This document shows, piece after piece, positions 1-8,511 of a stretch of 16,430 bases of DNA (the first letter of the stretch is position 1; each line of letters opens with the position of its first letter). The notes under the pieces were generated by a model. It ran no database searches and was not told the origin of the DNA. It was given only the letters and a program-made list of their open reading frames with translations. Origin of the DNA: CAZVCJ01 sp964625745 (GTDB taxonomy: Bacteria; Chloroflexota; Anaerolineae; VGOG01). Location of the stretch: contig CAZVCJ010000087.1 of NCBI GenBank assembly GCA_964625745.1, forward strand, positions 1-16,430. Reading direction: 5' to 3'. Position numbers and translations under genes: made by a program.

Positions 1-1370
1 TCAAGGATTTGATCCTCCCATTCCTTTGGCGAATCAGTGACAACATACGCCAATCTCGAAAACGGACTCACACCATCTGGGATCTCCCAGATAGAGCGCT
101 TAATTCCAAACTGCATGGCCAATGGGAAATTAGCCAATATCTGTTTGAGCGAACGTAGCGGGCCATATTCACTATCCCACTCGGCAAGAAAATCGGTCTT
201 ATAGGCTCTTTGAGAGATTCCCGCTTTCGGTGCCTCGTTGAAAGACCTCCAATAGAGCTGCTCTTCATAAGGTAGGTTTCTCAAATCGCAGAGATAAGCA
301 TGCACTTGCCCAGCCTCGTTGATGTCATAGCTGAGTGACCAAGTCCCACGGCATGTAATCGTCCGTTCCTCTATCGTGTATTTATCCGGATCCTGCTTGT
401 ACTTAAGCATTACCTCGGACCTGAAGAAGGCTGGTGAGATCTCGAAGGGCAAGTCTGATGGGACAAAGTAGTTTCCAAGTTGATCCGGAGCACATGAACG
501 CTCTGTCACCACATTGTGCTTCCAGTCAAGAACAATGAAGCTGGCGTACTGCCTTGGTTGTCTCTCTCCGCCCCTCACAACCTCCATCATGACCTCATCT
601 GAAGTTCGCTGACGGATGATCTGAAATCCTCTCAAATGGGATTGTCCACTGGATGTGAGAACCCGAAGTGCATGTAGCTCACTGGACCCTTCTTTTAGTG
701 CCACACAATCTTTCAAAAGTGGGTCACTCCACGGATGACCTTTGTACCGGATCACATCAAACACTCTAACCAAGACGGCATCGGTCAGAAACAGATACAG
801 TTCAAGTTCATCAGAATCTACAACAGTGAGACAACCCTCATCGCTTTGGGAAACCTCAACTACGTTCTTTAGATCACCATTTGCATCAAGCTTGCAGTAG
901 GCACTTCGCCGCTCAACCCAGTGAATATCAAGAATGTGCGCTACTCGCTGGTTTAGCTCGAGATAGGCTTCTTTGCCCTCTTCAAACCCATAGAAATGGC
1001 GATGGAACAGAAGTGGCTCACTATGGTCTAGGAGGCGACTAGCCGTATGGTCCAGAGGTGGAAATATCCGTTTCCTTGCTTCACCGTCTTCGGGGGAGTA
1101 GCCATATCCCCAACCTCGGCTGGCAAAGAAATTCCACCCCATGATGTCATCAACGTAATCTTCCGCTCCTAAACGCTCCTCAGGCATCATCATTGAATAA
1201 AGGTAGAATTGATGTGCTGAGATATCGATGGGAACTATCCCGGCAGTAGTTGCCATCAGGAACGACAGCGCTTCTTCAAGCTCGAGCCAACGTTTGTAGT
1301 CATCTGTGTCTGGTTCTGGGGCCACTCTCTGTTGATCAAGCCAATTCCATAGTTGCTTAATAAAAGGCAT
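1..1370 (-). CDS. Uncharacterised protein, 3' end cut by window edge
   Basis: The minus-strand frame is open from an ATG at 1370-1368 to the left edge, giving at least 456 residues without a stop. The start is supported by GAGGTA a few bases upstream. The protein begins MPFIKQLWNWLDQQ and looks soluble, with no signal peptide or membrane segment. It is rich in acidic and aromatic residues; notable stretches are FHRHFYGFEEGKEAY near residue 120, TITCRGTWSLSYDINEAG near residue 345 and LPYEEQLYWRSFNEAPK near residue 375. I do not recognise a domain and assign no function. The spaced, well-formed motifs suggest a conserved family rather than a spurious frame. GC is about 45-47% in two sampled 60-base lines, against 53-65% in sampled lines of tldE, and 156 bp separates it from tldE. 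It is probably not part of the sugar operon and may have been acquired separately. Confidence 0.85.
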   Translation of the reverse strand, partial: MPFIKQLWNWLDQQRVAPEPDTDDYKRWLELEEALSFLMATTAGIVPIDISAHQFYLYSMMMPEERLGAEDYVDDIMGWNFFASRGWGYGYSPEDGEARKRIFPPLDHTASRLLDHSEPLLFHRHFYGFEEGKEAYLELNQRVAHILDIHWVERRSAYCKLDANGDLKNVVEVSQSDEGCLTVVDSDELELYLFLTDAVLVRVFDVIRYKGHPWSDPLLKDCVALKEGSSELHALRVLTSSGQSHLRGFQIIRQRTSDEVMMEVVRGGERQPRQYASFIVLDWKHNVVTERSCAPDQLGNYFVPSDLPFEISPAFFRSEVMLKYKQDPDKYTIEERTITCRGTWSLSYDINEAGQVHAYLCDLRNLPYEEQLYWRSFNEAPKAGISQRAYKTDFLAEWDSEYGPLRSLKQILANFPLAMQFGIKRSIWEIPDGVSPFSRLAYVVTDSPKEWEDQIL

Positions 1371-1422
1371 AGCCTACCTCACTGGTACATCGATTGGACT
1401 GCTTGCCAAACGGCACAATCCT

Positions 1423-1451
1423 ATATTATGCTGCCATTCTTCCGTATAGAA
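1423..1451 (-). promoter_or_regulatory. Weak candidate promoter for the 1-1370 gene
   Basis: On the minus strand TTCTAT (1451-1446) and TAATAT (1428-1423) are separated by 17 bases, about 52 bp before the ATG. The -10 has four of six consensus bases and the -35 only two. The 156-bp gap after tldE and the different base composition make a separate promoter plausible. The rest of 1371-1526 shows no gene, strong hairpin or U-tract. Confidence 0.22.
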
Positions 1452-1526
1452 CACCATACAGCAACAGTGCCTAACATCTCGTACACGAAATCAAGTGCCG
1501 CGGGCATTTTACAAATGAGCTCCGCA

Positions 1527-2849
1527 CTATTCTTTCGCTACCACATTCACATCCGGCAGGAGGATGTAGGGCAGGCTGAAAATGCGGTAGACCCACTCTG
1601 TCTCTCGGCTGACAGCGGCCACGTCCTGGAGCAGGTCGTAGACGTTGCCAGCGATGGATACGTCCTTTACCCGTCCCACGATCTCACCCTTTTCGATCTT
1701 GAAAGCCAGGCTCAACGAGTTGGAAAAGGCGCCTGAGATGACGTTGCCCTGCCCCAGACCCAGCGCGTTCTCGACCAGCAATCCTTCGTCTATGCCGGCG
1801 ATGATCTCTGCCAGCGGCGTTTCACCCGCACCGAACATCAAATTGGTCGGCGAAGGGGCTGGCGGGCTGAACAGGCTGCGGGAGCCGTTGCCCGTTGACT
1901 CGACGCCCGACGACTCGACTGAGCTCGCCGAAGTCTGGGCGGCCGTCTTGAGATCATACAGAAACCCCTTCAACACGCCCTGCTCTACCAGCACGTTGCG
2001 CCGGTGGGCCACACCCTCGTGGTCGTAAGAGGCGCTGCCGAACTTGCCGTCCAGGGTGGGGTCGTCAACGATGGTAATCTTGTCGTCGAACAGCTTTTCG
2101 CCAATCTTGCCGACCATGGGCGAGATGCGCGTGTAGACGTTTTTTCCGTTGAGCCCAAGCATGAGCGGAAGGCCCAGCACCAGGGCTCCAGTCGGCGCGA
2201 AAAGAACGGGCATCCGCCCGGATTGGATGGTTGCGCTTCTCTTGGCCAGTTCCAGTTTTTCGCCCAGCCGGCGCGCAAACGCCAGGTAGTCGTCCTCCCA
2301 GACCGTCGTGCCCAAGGTGTCGAACATGAACAGCACGTCGTCTCCTTTGATGCGATTGACCTCGAAAGATATGGACAAAGGCGACCGCCTGAACGACACG
2401 TTGCTTCCTGCCTGGTTGCGGAGAGAGAGATGCTGCACGCCACGTTCCAGCTCGACATTGACGAGCGCATCGGGCTCAACCAGACAGATGACGTCAATGA
2501 TCTCCTGGCCGATCTCGACCATGCGCGGGACGGACAGCTCGGTGATGGCCTGGTCAAAGGTCGTCACCTTTGGGGCGGATTGCGGGGCTGGAAAGGCAAT
2601 CGGTATCTCGTCGCCATAGGCAGCCGACTCTAGCGCGTTGCTCACCAGCTTTTCCGCCGCCGCCTCATCGCTCGACGCGGCAAAGCCCAGTCGGCCGTTC
2701 TTGACCACACGCACGGCAACGCCCCTGGTTTCCTCCACCTGGCTTTTCTTGAGCCGGTTGGCCTCAAAGCCAACCGTGGTGGACTCACTTTGTACATTCA
2801 CGACCTCGACCTGCTCGGCCTCAGTGCTCAATTGCTTCAGAATATCCAT
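1527..2849 (-). CDS. tldE: TldE/PmbA-family metalloprotease partner subunit
   Basis: The 440-residue product belongs to the TldD/PmbA (peptidase U62) family and is the TldE-type partner. It has the family fold signatures (an N-terminal domain with GVAVRVVKNGRLGFAAS near residues 43-59, and a C-terminal domain with VISGAFSNSLSLAFKIEKG and VKDVSIAGNVYDLL) but no HExxxH motif, as expected for the non-catalytic subunit. In Escherichia coli, TldD and TldE form a heterodimeric cytoplasmic protease that trims unfolded peptides, matures microcin B17 and degrades CcdA. The catalytic partner is the gene immediately upstream (2950-4317). The start is fixed by AAGGAGG seven bases before the ATG. The length is normal for the family. 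It is 100 bp from tldD, a gap almost filled by a palindromic repeat. Confidence 0.93.
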   Translation of the reverse strand: MDILKQLSTEAEQVEVVNVQSESTTVGFEANRLKKSQVEETRGVAVRVVKNGRLGFAASSDEAAAEKLVSNALESAAYGDEIPIAFPAPQSAPKVTTFDQAITELSVPRMVEIGQEIIDVICLVEPDALVNVELERGVQHLSLRNQAGSNVSFRRSPLSISFEVNRIKGDDVLFMFDTLGTTVWEDDYLAFARRLGEKLELAKRSATIQSGRMPVLFAPTGALVLGLPLMLGLNGKNVYTRISPMVGKIGEKLFDDKITIVDDPTLDGKFGSASYDHEGVAHRRNVLVEQGVLKGFLYDLKTAAQTSASSVESSGVESTGNGSRSLFSPPAPSPTNLMFGAGETPLAEIIAGIDEGLLVENALGLGQGNVISGAFSNSLSLAFKIEKGEIVGRVKDVSIAGNVYDLLQDVAAVSRETEWVYRIFSLPYILLPDVNVVAKE

Positions 2850-2867
2850 GCTACTTGCCTCCTTGTC

Positions 2868-2950
2868 GGACGCAGATGCACGCAGATAAACGCTGATTTT
2901 TTAACCTTATCTGCGAAAATCCGCGTGTAAGCGAAGCGGCATCTGCGTCC
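2868..2950. repeat. Nested palindromic dispersed repeat between tldD and tldE
   Basis: A perfect 12-bp inverted repeat, GGACGCAGATGC (2868-2879) and GCATCTGCGTCC (2939-2950), encloses a second inverted pair, CGCAGATAA (2881-2889) and TTATCTGCG (2907-2915). The outer right arm ends on the last base of the tldD stop codon (2952-2950), and the left arm ends a few bases before the tldE ribosome-binding site. The words CGCAGAT and ATCTGCGTCC belong to a dispersed repeat that I recall from many environmental bacterial genomes. Identity with that family is recall; the palindrome is seen directly. The transcript could fold into a long hairpin between the two subunit genes. Confidence 0.8.
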
Positions 2951-4317
2951 TATTTTCCGCCGATGACGACATTCTGGATGCGAATGTGGGGCGCGCCAAA
3001 GGTGACGGGCAGGCCACCCTGTCCCTTGCCACAGGTGCCACCCGCCTGCATCCACTCGAAATCGTTGCCAATGGCGTCAATGTTCATCAGCGTGGTGAAC
3101 AGATTGCCAGCCAGAATCACGTCTTTGACCATCTCGGCGATCTGGCCGTCGCGAATCATGTAGGCGTAGGCCGAACTGAAAGAGAAATTCTCCAGCGCTG
3201 TCTGCCCGCCGTACATGTCGCAAGCATAGATGCCCAGCTCGATGTCCTGGATCATGTCTTCAAAAGATGTTTCGCCCCCTTCGATGGCCGTGTTGGTCAT
3301 ACGCACGATGGGAGGGTAGCGATAGCCCGTGGCCCGCGCGTTGCCGGTGGGTTTCTCTCCCATCTTGGCCGCCGTCTCGCGAGAGTGGAGTCTGCCGACC
3401 AGGACGCCGTTTTTGATCAAATCGGTGCGTCCCGTTGGCGTCCCTTCGTCGTCGTACTTGTGCGTGCCCCGGAGTCCGGGAAGAGACCCATCGTCAAGCA
3501 CGGTGAGAATGTCCTGGCCGAATCGCCGCCCCAGAACCATCATCTCCTGCGCTTTGGGGTTTTCGTAGACAAAGTCCGACTCGGAGAGATGCCCAAAGGC
3601 TTCGTGAATAAAGACACCTGCCAGCATCTGGTTGAGCACGACGGGATATTGACCACCGACCACCGTCTCTGCGCTCAACAGGTCCACAGCGCGCTGGGCA
3701 ACAGCCTGGGCCATCTCCTCTCGTCCTTGCACAAAGTCGAACCCTTTCTGCCCGGAGCGAGTTTCTGTCGCGGTCTGCACGTTATCACCGTCGCGTGTAA
3801 TGACCATAACCCACAAAGTGATCATGGGACGCTCTTCTTCGATGAACGTACCTTCCGAGTTGGCGAAGAAGACGCGGCTGAAGGTGTCGTTGTATCCACA
3901 CTGCGTGTCCACGATCCTGTCGCTGTGACCCAGCAAAATGCTGTTGTATTCCTCGGCCAGGGCCTTTTTGCCGGCCATCGTCGTGCCCCGAAAGTCGTGT
4001 TCCAGCGTCACCGCGATTCGATCCTCAGAAACAGGGATAGGAGCCAATTCGATAGGCTCTTCGCTTTGGGCGACCCTGGCGCATTGGTAGGCCTGCTCGA
4101 CTTTGGTCAGCAAATCGCCACGGTCGTTGAACGTGGCAATGCCCCAGCCACGATCTTTGCACAGGCAGCGCACGATGCCCCCCGCGTCAATCACCGCGCT
4201 GGCCGTCTCCAGGTCTTTGCCCCGATAGGCAACGGTGGTGGCCTCTCGTTCTTCTATTCGGATTTCGGTGTAGTCCGCTCTGCTTCTTTTTAGTGCTGCT
4301 TCGATTTTGTCTCGCAT
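2950..4317 (-). CDS. tldD: TldD metalloprotease catalytic subunit
   Basis: The 455-residue product carries the TldD zinc site: HEAFGH at residues 238-243 (HExxxH) and a likely third ligand at C429 in GGTCGKGQGG, where family members carry a cysteine. Other hallmarks are the N-terminal YTEIRIEE motif, the GRRFGQD and TGNARATGYRY stretches, and VKDVILAGNLFTTL near residue 397. With TldE it should form a heterodimer in which TldD holds the active site inside a closed cavity that admits unfolded peptides. The start is supported by AAGGAGGAG placed about six bases before the ATG. It lies 12 bp after the Nudix gene, so co-transcription and possibly translational coupling are likely. The length is slightly below E. 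coli TldD but complete at both ends. Confidence 0.95.
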   Translation of the reverse strand: MRDKIEAALKRSRADYTEIRIEEREATTVAYRGKDLETASAVIDAGGIVRCLCKDRGWGIATFNDRGDLLTKVEQAYQCARVAQSEEPIELAPIPVSEDRIAVTLEHDFRGTTMAGKKALAEEYNSILLGHSDRIVDTQCGYNDTFSRVFFANSEGTFIEEERPMITLWVMVITRDGDNVQTATETRSGQKGFDFVQGREEMAQAVAQRAVDLLSAETVVGGQYPVVLNQMLAGVFIHEAFGHLSESDFVYENPKAQEMMVLGRRFGQDILTVLDDGSLPGLRGTHKYDDEGTPTGRTDLIKNGVLVGRLHSRETAAKMGEKPTGNARATGYRYPPIVRMTNTAIEGGETSFEDMIQDIELGIYACDMYGGQTALENFSFSSAYAYMIRDGQIAEMVKDVILAGNLFTTLMNIDAIGNDFEWMQAGGTCGKGQGGLPVTFGAPHIRIQNVVIGGK

Positions 4318-4329
4318 ACGTTCTCCTCC

Positions 4330-5034
4330 TTATTTGAGACCTGTGTAGAAAGATAGCCCATCGTCTCCCAGGGCCAAAGCCAGGGCTTCCTGGGAATCGG
4401 TCATGCGCGCCCAACTGTGCTCGGGCAAGAGTCCCGATTTGCCTTCCACTAACTCCGCCCCCGAACTCAGCAGCTTGCTTAGAGGAACGTCCCGCTGGGC
4501 TGTCTCCAGTATGTGAATTGGCTTCAGCCAGATAAGAGCTGGAAGCTCCATCGTGGGCCAGGGTTGCCCATCGAGCTCAGCAAGGTAAACAACCAGGCAT
4601 GCCTCACCCTGGTTGTCCTCGTGCCAGGGCTGGTGCGGCGGCGTGCGGTAGTAGTAGCGAAAGACCACGGCTGCCGGACGCTCTTTGCCTCGCAATGTCG
4701 CCCGCTCGACATCGCCCTGGCTACGCACAATGATGGTCTCAGGGCATGGAAGCAATCTGACACCACAGCCTATCTCCTCCTGAGCTTCCCGCAGTACGCC
4801 GGCCACCAGAGATTCGTCTTCATCCTCTATGCCACCGCCGATGCCTGTTAGCTCGATTATCTGGCGGGATCCTTCTGCTCGTGGTGGGCGAATGCCATAC
4901 AGGAACCGGCCACCCTGGCGCAGGATCAGGCTCGTTCCCACGAACGTGTCATCGGGCACGATATCAGAGAGATGCTGAGGCTTGTGGGTTTTGCTTAGAG
5001 TCTTGGTTGGAGAAGGAAGACTGGTCTCAGGCAT
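4330..5034 (-). CDS. Nudix-family hydrolase
   Basis: The 234-residue soluble protein has a complete Nudix box: G68, E74, then REAQEEIG at residues 82-89, fitting Gx5Ex7REUxEExGU. The preceding strand LTGIGGGIEDEDES is typical of the fold. Family members hydrolyse nucleoside diphosphates linked to another group, using Mg2+ bound by the box glutamates; the substrate cannot be read from this sequence. The region after the box (residues 90-234) is longer than in minimal MutT proteins and contains a possible substrate-selecting strand near VVFRYYYRTP. It sits 21 bp after the phosphorylase stop and 12 bp before tldD, so it is probably in the same transcript. The ribosome-binding site is weak (AAGAGA), so its translation may depend on the upstream gene. 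Confidence 0.9.
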   Translation of the reverse strand: MPETSLPSPTKTLSKTHKPQHLSDIVPDDTFVGTSLILRQGGRFLYGIRPPRAEGSRQIIELTGIGGGIEDEDESLVAGVLREAQEEIGCGVRLLPCPETIIVRSQGDVERATLRGKERPAAVVFRYYYRTPPHQPWHEDNQGEACLVVYLAELDGQPWPTMELPALIWLKPIHILETAQRDVPLSKLLSSGAELVEGKSGLLPEHSWARMTDSQEALALALGDDGLSFYTGLK

Positions 5035-5055
5035 AGGTATGGTCTCTTGACTTGC

Positions 5056-8000
5056 TCAGGATAGGATTACGTCCATCCGGCGGACCCGCCCCCCACGCAC
5101 ATCCGTCGCCAGAGACAACTCAAGGCTGTCGCCAGTCACTGACCTTGTTGTGCCGTCCACAAATTTCAAGGTGTAGGCTACCACCTGAGCTCCATCCTTT
5201 CCGAACGTCGCTTTTCTTTCCTGGTTGTGATAGACAGCCAGCGTCTCGCCGATGAACTTAAAGGCAAAACAGTTCTCAGGAACGAGAACATCCGTCCACC
5301 CATCTCTGTCGTCCCAGTATCTGTAAGTGCCCTCAGCAGTTGTAAAAAGCCAGCCGGGGAGCACGGGCTGAAGACGCAATCGTAGCCGGCAATTCTGGTC
5401 CAGAAAGAACGGATGCTCACCCGCGACCATGATCGTCCAGATTTGCAGCATTTCGCAGGTCACGCCGCTCTGGCGCGGTTGAAATGCTTGGCCGTGAAGC
5501 GTTGTGTCGGGAAACTCACTACTGACAATGAAGGAGCAATTCTCCAGCGTGCTGCGCCCGTACATCGCCGGGTCGAGGAAAGGCGTCAGCGTGTGTCTGG
5601 CCTCCTCGAAGAACTCCTCGTGCAGCCCGCTGCGCAGGACCTGGAGGAGCCATTTGTATTCCATGTGGGTGTAGATGGATTCGTTCTCGATCCACCCGCG
5701 CGCGTAGGACTTGATGCGGCCGATCTCAAACGGCTCCTGTTCCAACGACTCGCAGACCTTGTACATCTGCAACCGGGTGTCGTACAGCCCGCTACGCTTC
5801 ACAGCCTCAAAGATCGGGACGGCTTGCTCTGGGAACACTCTGAGCCAGTGTGCCGGCCCCTCCAGAAAAAGAGCCAGCGGCACCTGTTTGAACTCGTGGG
5901 CTCCTACCAGCGGATAACCGGCCTGGCTCTCGAGTTGTCCGCCTCGATCATCAAGTAAGGGGCTGTAATCAGTGACTTCGTTGATGAAATAGGTGTAGGG
6001 AACGCCCGTATCGTGGAATAGTCTGTTTCGTGGCATACCGCCAAAGGTGGCCTCCAGTAAACGCAGGCAGTTCTGGAAAAATCCTTTGACTTGCCCAAGA
6101 TTCATCGGTCGTTCCTGCCCATGGATGCCAAGCCTCGTCGCCGCTCGAAACGCCTCTTTGAGGGCGTGGCTCTCGTTCCAATACACGAGCGGGCTAGCCG
6201 CGCCCTCGCACGCCAGGCGTTTTTCGATGGCCACGTTCAGCCCGCCGACGAAGGTGTAGAGCTCTTCGAACAGCGGTAGCGACTCTGACGCGGCGAAGTC
6301 GCCCTGCGAAAGGCTGTCCAAGAGGAAGCGGCAGGCGCGTATCAGCTCGAGGGTTTCGCAAATGGATGACCCAAACAAGCCGGGGAGGCCATTCAGGGAA
6401 TCACACCAACCCGGTTTGCCCGCTTCCATCTCTACCCCGACACCTTCAGGGTCCAGCGTAGCAATCTTGTTGGCAACGATGCACAAAAGTTTCCCCAGCA
6501 GGTTGGTGGAATAGACCTCCCCTCTCCCGAACTGCGTGCGGACCTTACAGGGGTCTTTGGCGCGGGACCGAATCAATTCTTGCTTTCCCGGGTCGCGAAC
6601 CACCGCACCGTACTGTCGGACGCGGTCATTCACGAGCACAGTCTTCTCGGCCCGCGCCTGCACCACGTCGGGGTTGTCATAGAAAGTATAGACTTTCTTC
6701 TCTAAGAGGATCTCCCGCAGCCGATCAGGGTAGATCATCAGAAATGAATCCAGCAGATCGAGGTTGTAGAACCAGTGGTCAATCCAATACCCTTCGTGGA
6801 GTGCCCCGATCTCGCCCTGCCTGCACAACGGCAGCAAGTCGGCCAGAATCTCTTCATAGGATCGCTCAACTGAAGTGACACTCGCCTCCAGCGCCACGAT
6901 GAACTGGCCGGGGGTGAACGAGCTGGCCACCAACGCCAGGAGGTCCTCGCGCGCAGCTTCATCGGGGACCAGGCCGCTCAGCAACCTTTCCACCCCCTCC
7001 ACGTCATCGGCGACGAACGTAAGCCCATTCACGACCAATGGGTTGTACCCATCGGTCTGGGTCAGATTCAGGAATGTGATGACGTTGTGATCCTCTGCCT
7101 CCGGGAAAAACCAGGTGTCCAGGCGGCGGTTTTGGAGGATGCTTCGGTAGTGGCCATTTCCCTGGGACAGATAGGTCGGCTCCAAGACAATCCAGTGATA
7201 GTCACGCTCCAGGTCACCGCCCTGCCGCGAGTAGATGTAGAAAAGACTCTTATTGTCCGCGGATTCAAAAGTCACCGGCATGCCGCCGCGCATTACGTTG
7301 TCGAGAAATGTCTGCCGACAGTACTGGTCGAACGTTGGCTCGCTGCTCACAGTAAAAGCGAAGTTCTTGATCTGGTCAATGACCTCATGATTCTCGGCCC
7401 GCTTTTGCGGCACGAAATCACGCATTTCCAAAACCGGGAGGAACTCTTTCAAAGCCTGTTCGTTGGCGGTGTAGCCTATCACGGAGCACACGGTCAGTGT
7501 TTCCCCAGGCGGGATGGAACGCGTCAAGGCGGTGAAGGCACAGGGGGTTCTAGTCTCCCTGGTCTGATCGGCGTCCAGAATCGTGTCTACAGATTCGTGC
7601 GCCAGCACCCACGGGAAGTCGTGGTTTTCCGCCTCTCCAAACAGCACGGCGGGGTCAACGATTAAACTGCGGGGTGGCGCCTTTACGCCATCCACCAGGC
7701 TGCAATAAAAGTGCCCGGCCTCGATCTTTCTGACCTCCTCGACGTCGGCCGGGGTCTGCTTCAGCCGGAAGAGCGGGACGCCCTCCACGTCAAGGACGTC
7801 CATCATCCCCTCGATGTGCCTGGCGATTACCTTCACGTGATCAAAAGTCACGCCGTAAGGCAGCACTCGCGCCACGCCGTCTACCACCTCAGCTTCCCTG
7901 GTTTCTTGGGCGCCATTAGTGATGGTGACCAGACGGATCAGGCCAGCGAGCGGCATATTGACCAAAGGAAAGTAGACCACAGTGGTCTCTAACCCGAGTT

Positions 8001-8373
8001 CGGCGTTGCGTTCATGGAGCTCTAGCTCGTGCGAGGAGACGATCATCCACTGCGTAATGGCCTCGTTTTCCACCTTCTGGAACGGTTCGTACACGCGCGC
8101 GCCATCGAGTCTGATAAACGTCCTGAACCCCTCCTTACCAACGGCCTGGCAGGCTTTGTTGAAGGACAGAAACTCCAGTATGGCGTGGTCCTTGTCGTGC
8201 ACGCCGAGGCTGCAAACCCCCTGGGCCTTGCTGACATAGTAGGCCCACAGCGGTATCCCCCATTTGCCCGCGATGCCGGGAAAGAAGTTGGAAAATGGCT
8301 TGGCCCAGTTATAGCTCTCGACGACGAACCGATGGTCGCGTTCGAAGTAGTATTGCGCTCGAGGAAGGGTCAT
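5056..8373 (-). CDS. Large GH94-like glycoside phosphorylase (GH149/GH161-type candidate)
   Basis: The 1105-residue cytoplasmic protein has no signal peptide. It resembles the large proteins annotated as cellobiose phosphorylase (COG3459). The key segment is GKPGWCDSLNG at residues 652-662; by analogy with the W-N-D motif of GH94, D658 is the likely general acid. Other family-like blocks are YWIDHWFYNLDLLDSF (529-544), ENESIYTHMEYKWLL (896-910) and GRSTLENCSFIVSSEFPD (939-956), followed by HGQAF, where GH94 enzymes bind phosphate. GH94 enzymes are typically about 800 residues; this length fits GH149 and GH161, which contain beta-1,3-glucan phosphorylases. The expected reaction is sugar chain plus phosphate giving sugar 1-phosphate. 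The gene follows an ABC importer, consistent with intracellular cleavage of imported oligosaccharides. The ATG at 8373 has GAGGT about 11 bases upstream. The family is fairly secure; the substrate is inference. Confidence 0.78.
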   Translation of the reverse strand: MTLPRAQYYFERDHRFVVESYNWAKPFSNFFPGIAGKWGIPLWAYYVSKAQGVCSLGVHDKDHAILEFLSFNKACQAVGKEGFRTFIRLDGARVYEPFQKVENEAITQWMIVSSHELELHERNAELGLETTVVYFPLVNMPLAGLIRLVTITNGAQETREAEVVDGVARVLPYGVTFDHVKVIARHIEGMMDVLDVEGVPLFRLKQTPADVEEVRKIEAGHFYCSLVDGVKAPPRSLIVDPAVLFGEAENHDFPWVLAHESVDTILDADQTRETRTPCAFTALTRSIPPGETLTVCSVIGYTANEQALKEFLPVLEMRDFVPQKRAENHEVIDQIKNFAFTVSSEPTFDQYCRQTFLDNVMRGGMPVTFESADNKSLFYIYSRQGGDLERDYHWIVLEPTYLSQGNGHYRSILQNRRLDTWFFPEAEDHNVITFLNLTQTDGYNPLVVNGLTFVADDVEGVERLLSGLVPDEAAREDLLALVASSFTPGQFIVALEASVTSVERSYEEILADLLPLCRQGEIGALHEGYWIDHWFYNLDLLDSFLMIYPDRLREILLEKKVYTFYDNPDVVQARAEKTVLVNDRVRQYGAVVRDPGKQELIRSRAKDPCKVRTQFGRGEVYSTNLLGKLLCIVANKIATLDPEGVGVEMEAGKPGWCDSLNGLPGLFGSSICETLELIRACRFLLDSLSQGDFAASESLPLFEELYTFVGGLNVAIEKRLACEGAASPLVYWNESHALKEAFRAATRLGIHGQERPMNLGQVKGFFQNCLRLLEATFGGMPRNRLFHDTGVPYTYFINEVTDYSPLLDDRGGQLESQAGYPLVGAHEFKQVPLALFLEGPAHWLRVFPEQAVPIFEAVKRSGLYDTRLQMYKVCESLEQEPFEIGRIKSYARGWIENESIYTHMEYKWLLQVLRSGLHEEFFEEARHTLTPFLDPAMYGRSTLENCSFIVSSEFPDTTLHGQAFQPRQSGVTCEMLQIWTIMVAGEHPFFLDQNCRLRLRLQPVLPGWLFTTAEGTYRYWDDRDGWTDVLVPENCFAFKFIGETLAVYHNQERKATFGKDGAQVVAYTLKFVDGTTRSVTGDSLELSLATDVRGGRVRRMDVILS

Positions 8374-8441
8374 GTCTGCAGGGCTACCTCGTGAACATAC
8401 GCCGACAATTCAATGAGCCATCTCTCATGGCCGCACAGAGA

Positions 8442-8468
8442 GAGGGAGGCAAACTGACGGCCTCCCTC
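8442..8468 (-). terminator. Intercistronic hairpin between malG1 and phosphorylase
   Basis: GAGGGAGGC (8442-8450) and GCCTCCCTC (8460-8468) form a perfect 9-bp stem with a 9-base loop. On the minus strand it is followed by TCTCTCTG, which is only partly U-rich. It is therefore better read as an attenuator, processing site or stability element than a full terminator. A smaller bulged hairpin, GGTA/TACC with GCA/TGC, lies just before it at 8481-8498. The remaining spacer 8374-8511 shows no promoter I could support. Confidence 0.5.
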
Positions 8469-8511
8469 GGTCGAGTGCACGGTAGGCAAAATGCTACCTC
8501 CCAGACGCTTA

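Noticed and set aside
2837..3055. 72-codon minus-strand frame covering the tldD-tldE spacer
   Set aside because: It is a shifted reading of the tldD 3' end continuing through the palindromic repeat; such repeat translations are often mis-annotated as hypothetical proteins.
2986..4293. 435-codon open frame on the plus strand opposite tldD
   Set aside because: tldD on the minus strand carries the intact zinc motif and a good ribosome-binding site; the antisense frame has no recognisable motif and is a by-product of GC-rich codon use.
1371..4329. RiPP precursor peptide near tldD/tldE
   Set aside because: The spacers 1371-1526, 2850-2949 and 4318-4329 contain no short frame with a ribosome-binding site and a cysteine-, serine- or glycine-rich core; the middle spacer is a dispersed repeat.
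7087..7665. 192-codon plus-strand frame inside the phosphorylase gene
   Set aside because: It lies wholly within a gene with family motifs on both sides and shows no start signal or domain; it is an antisense shadow.
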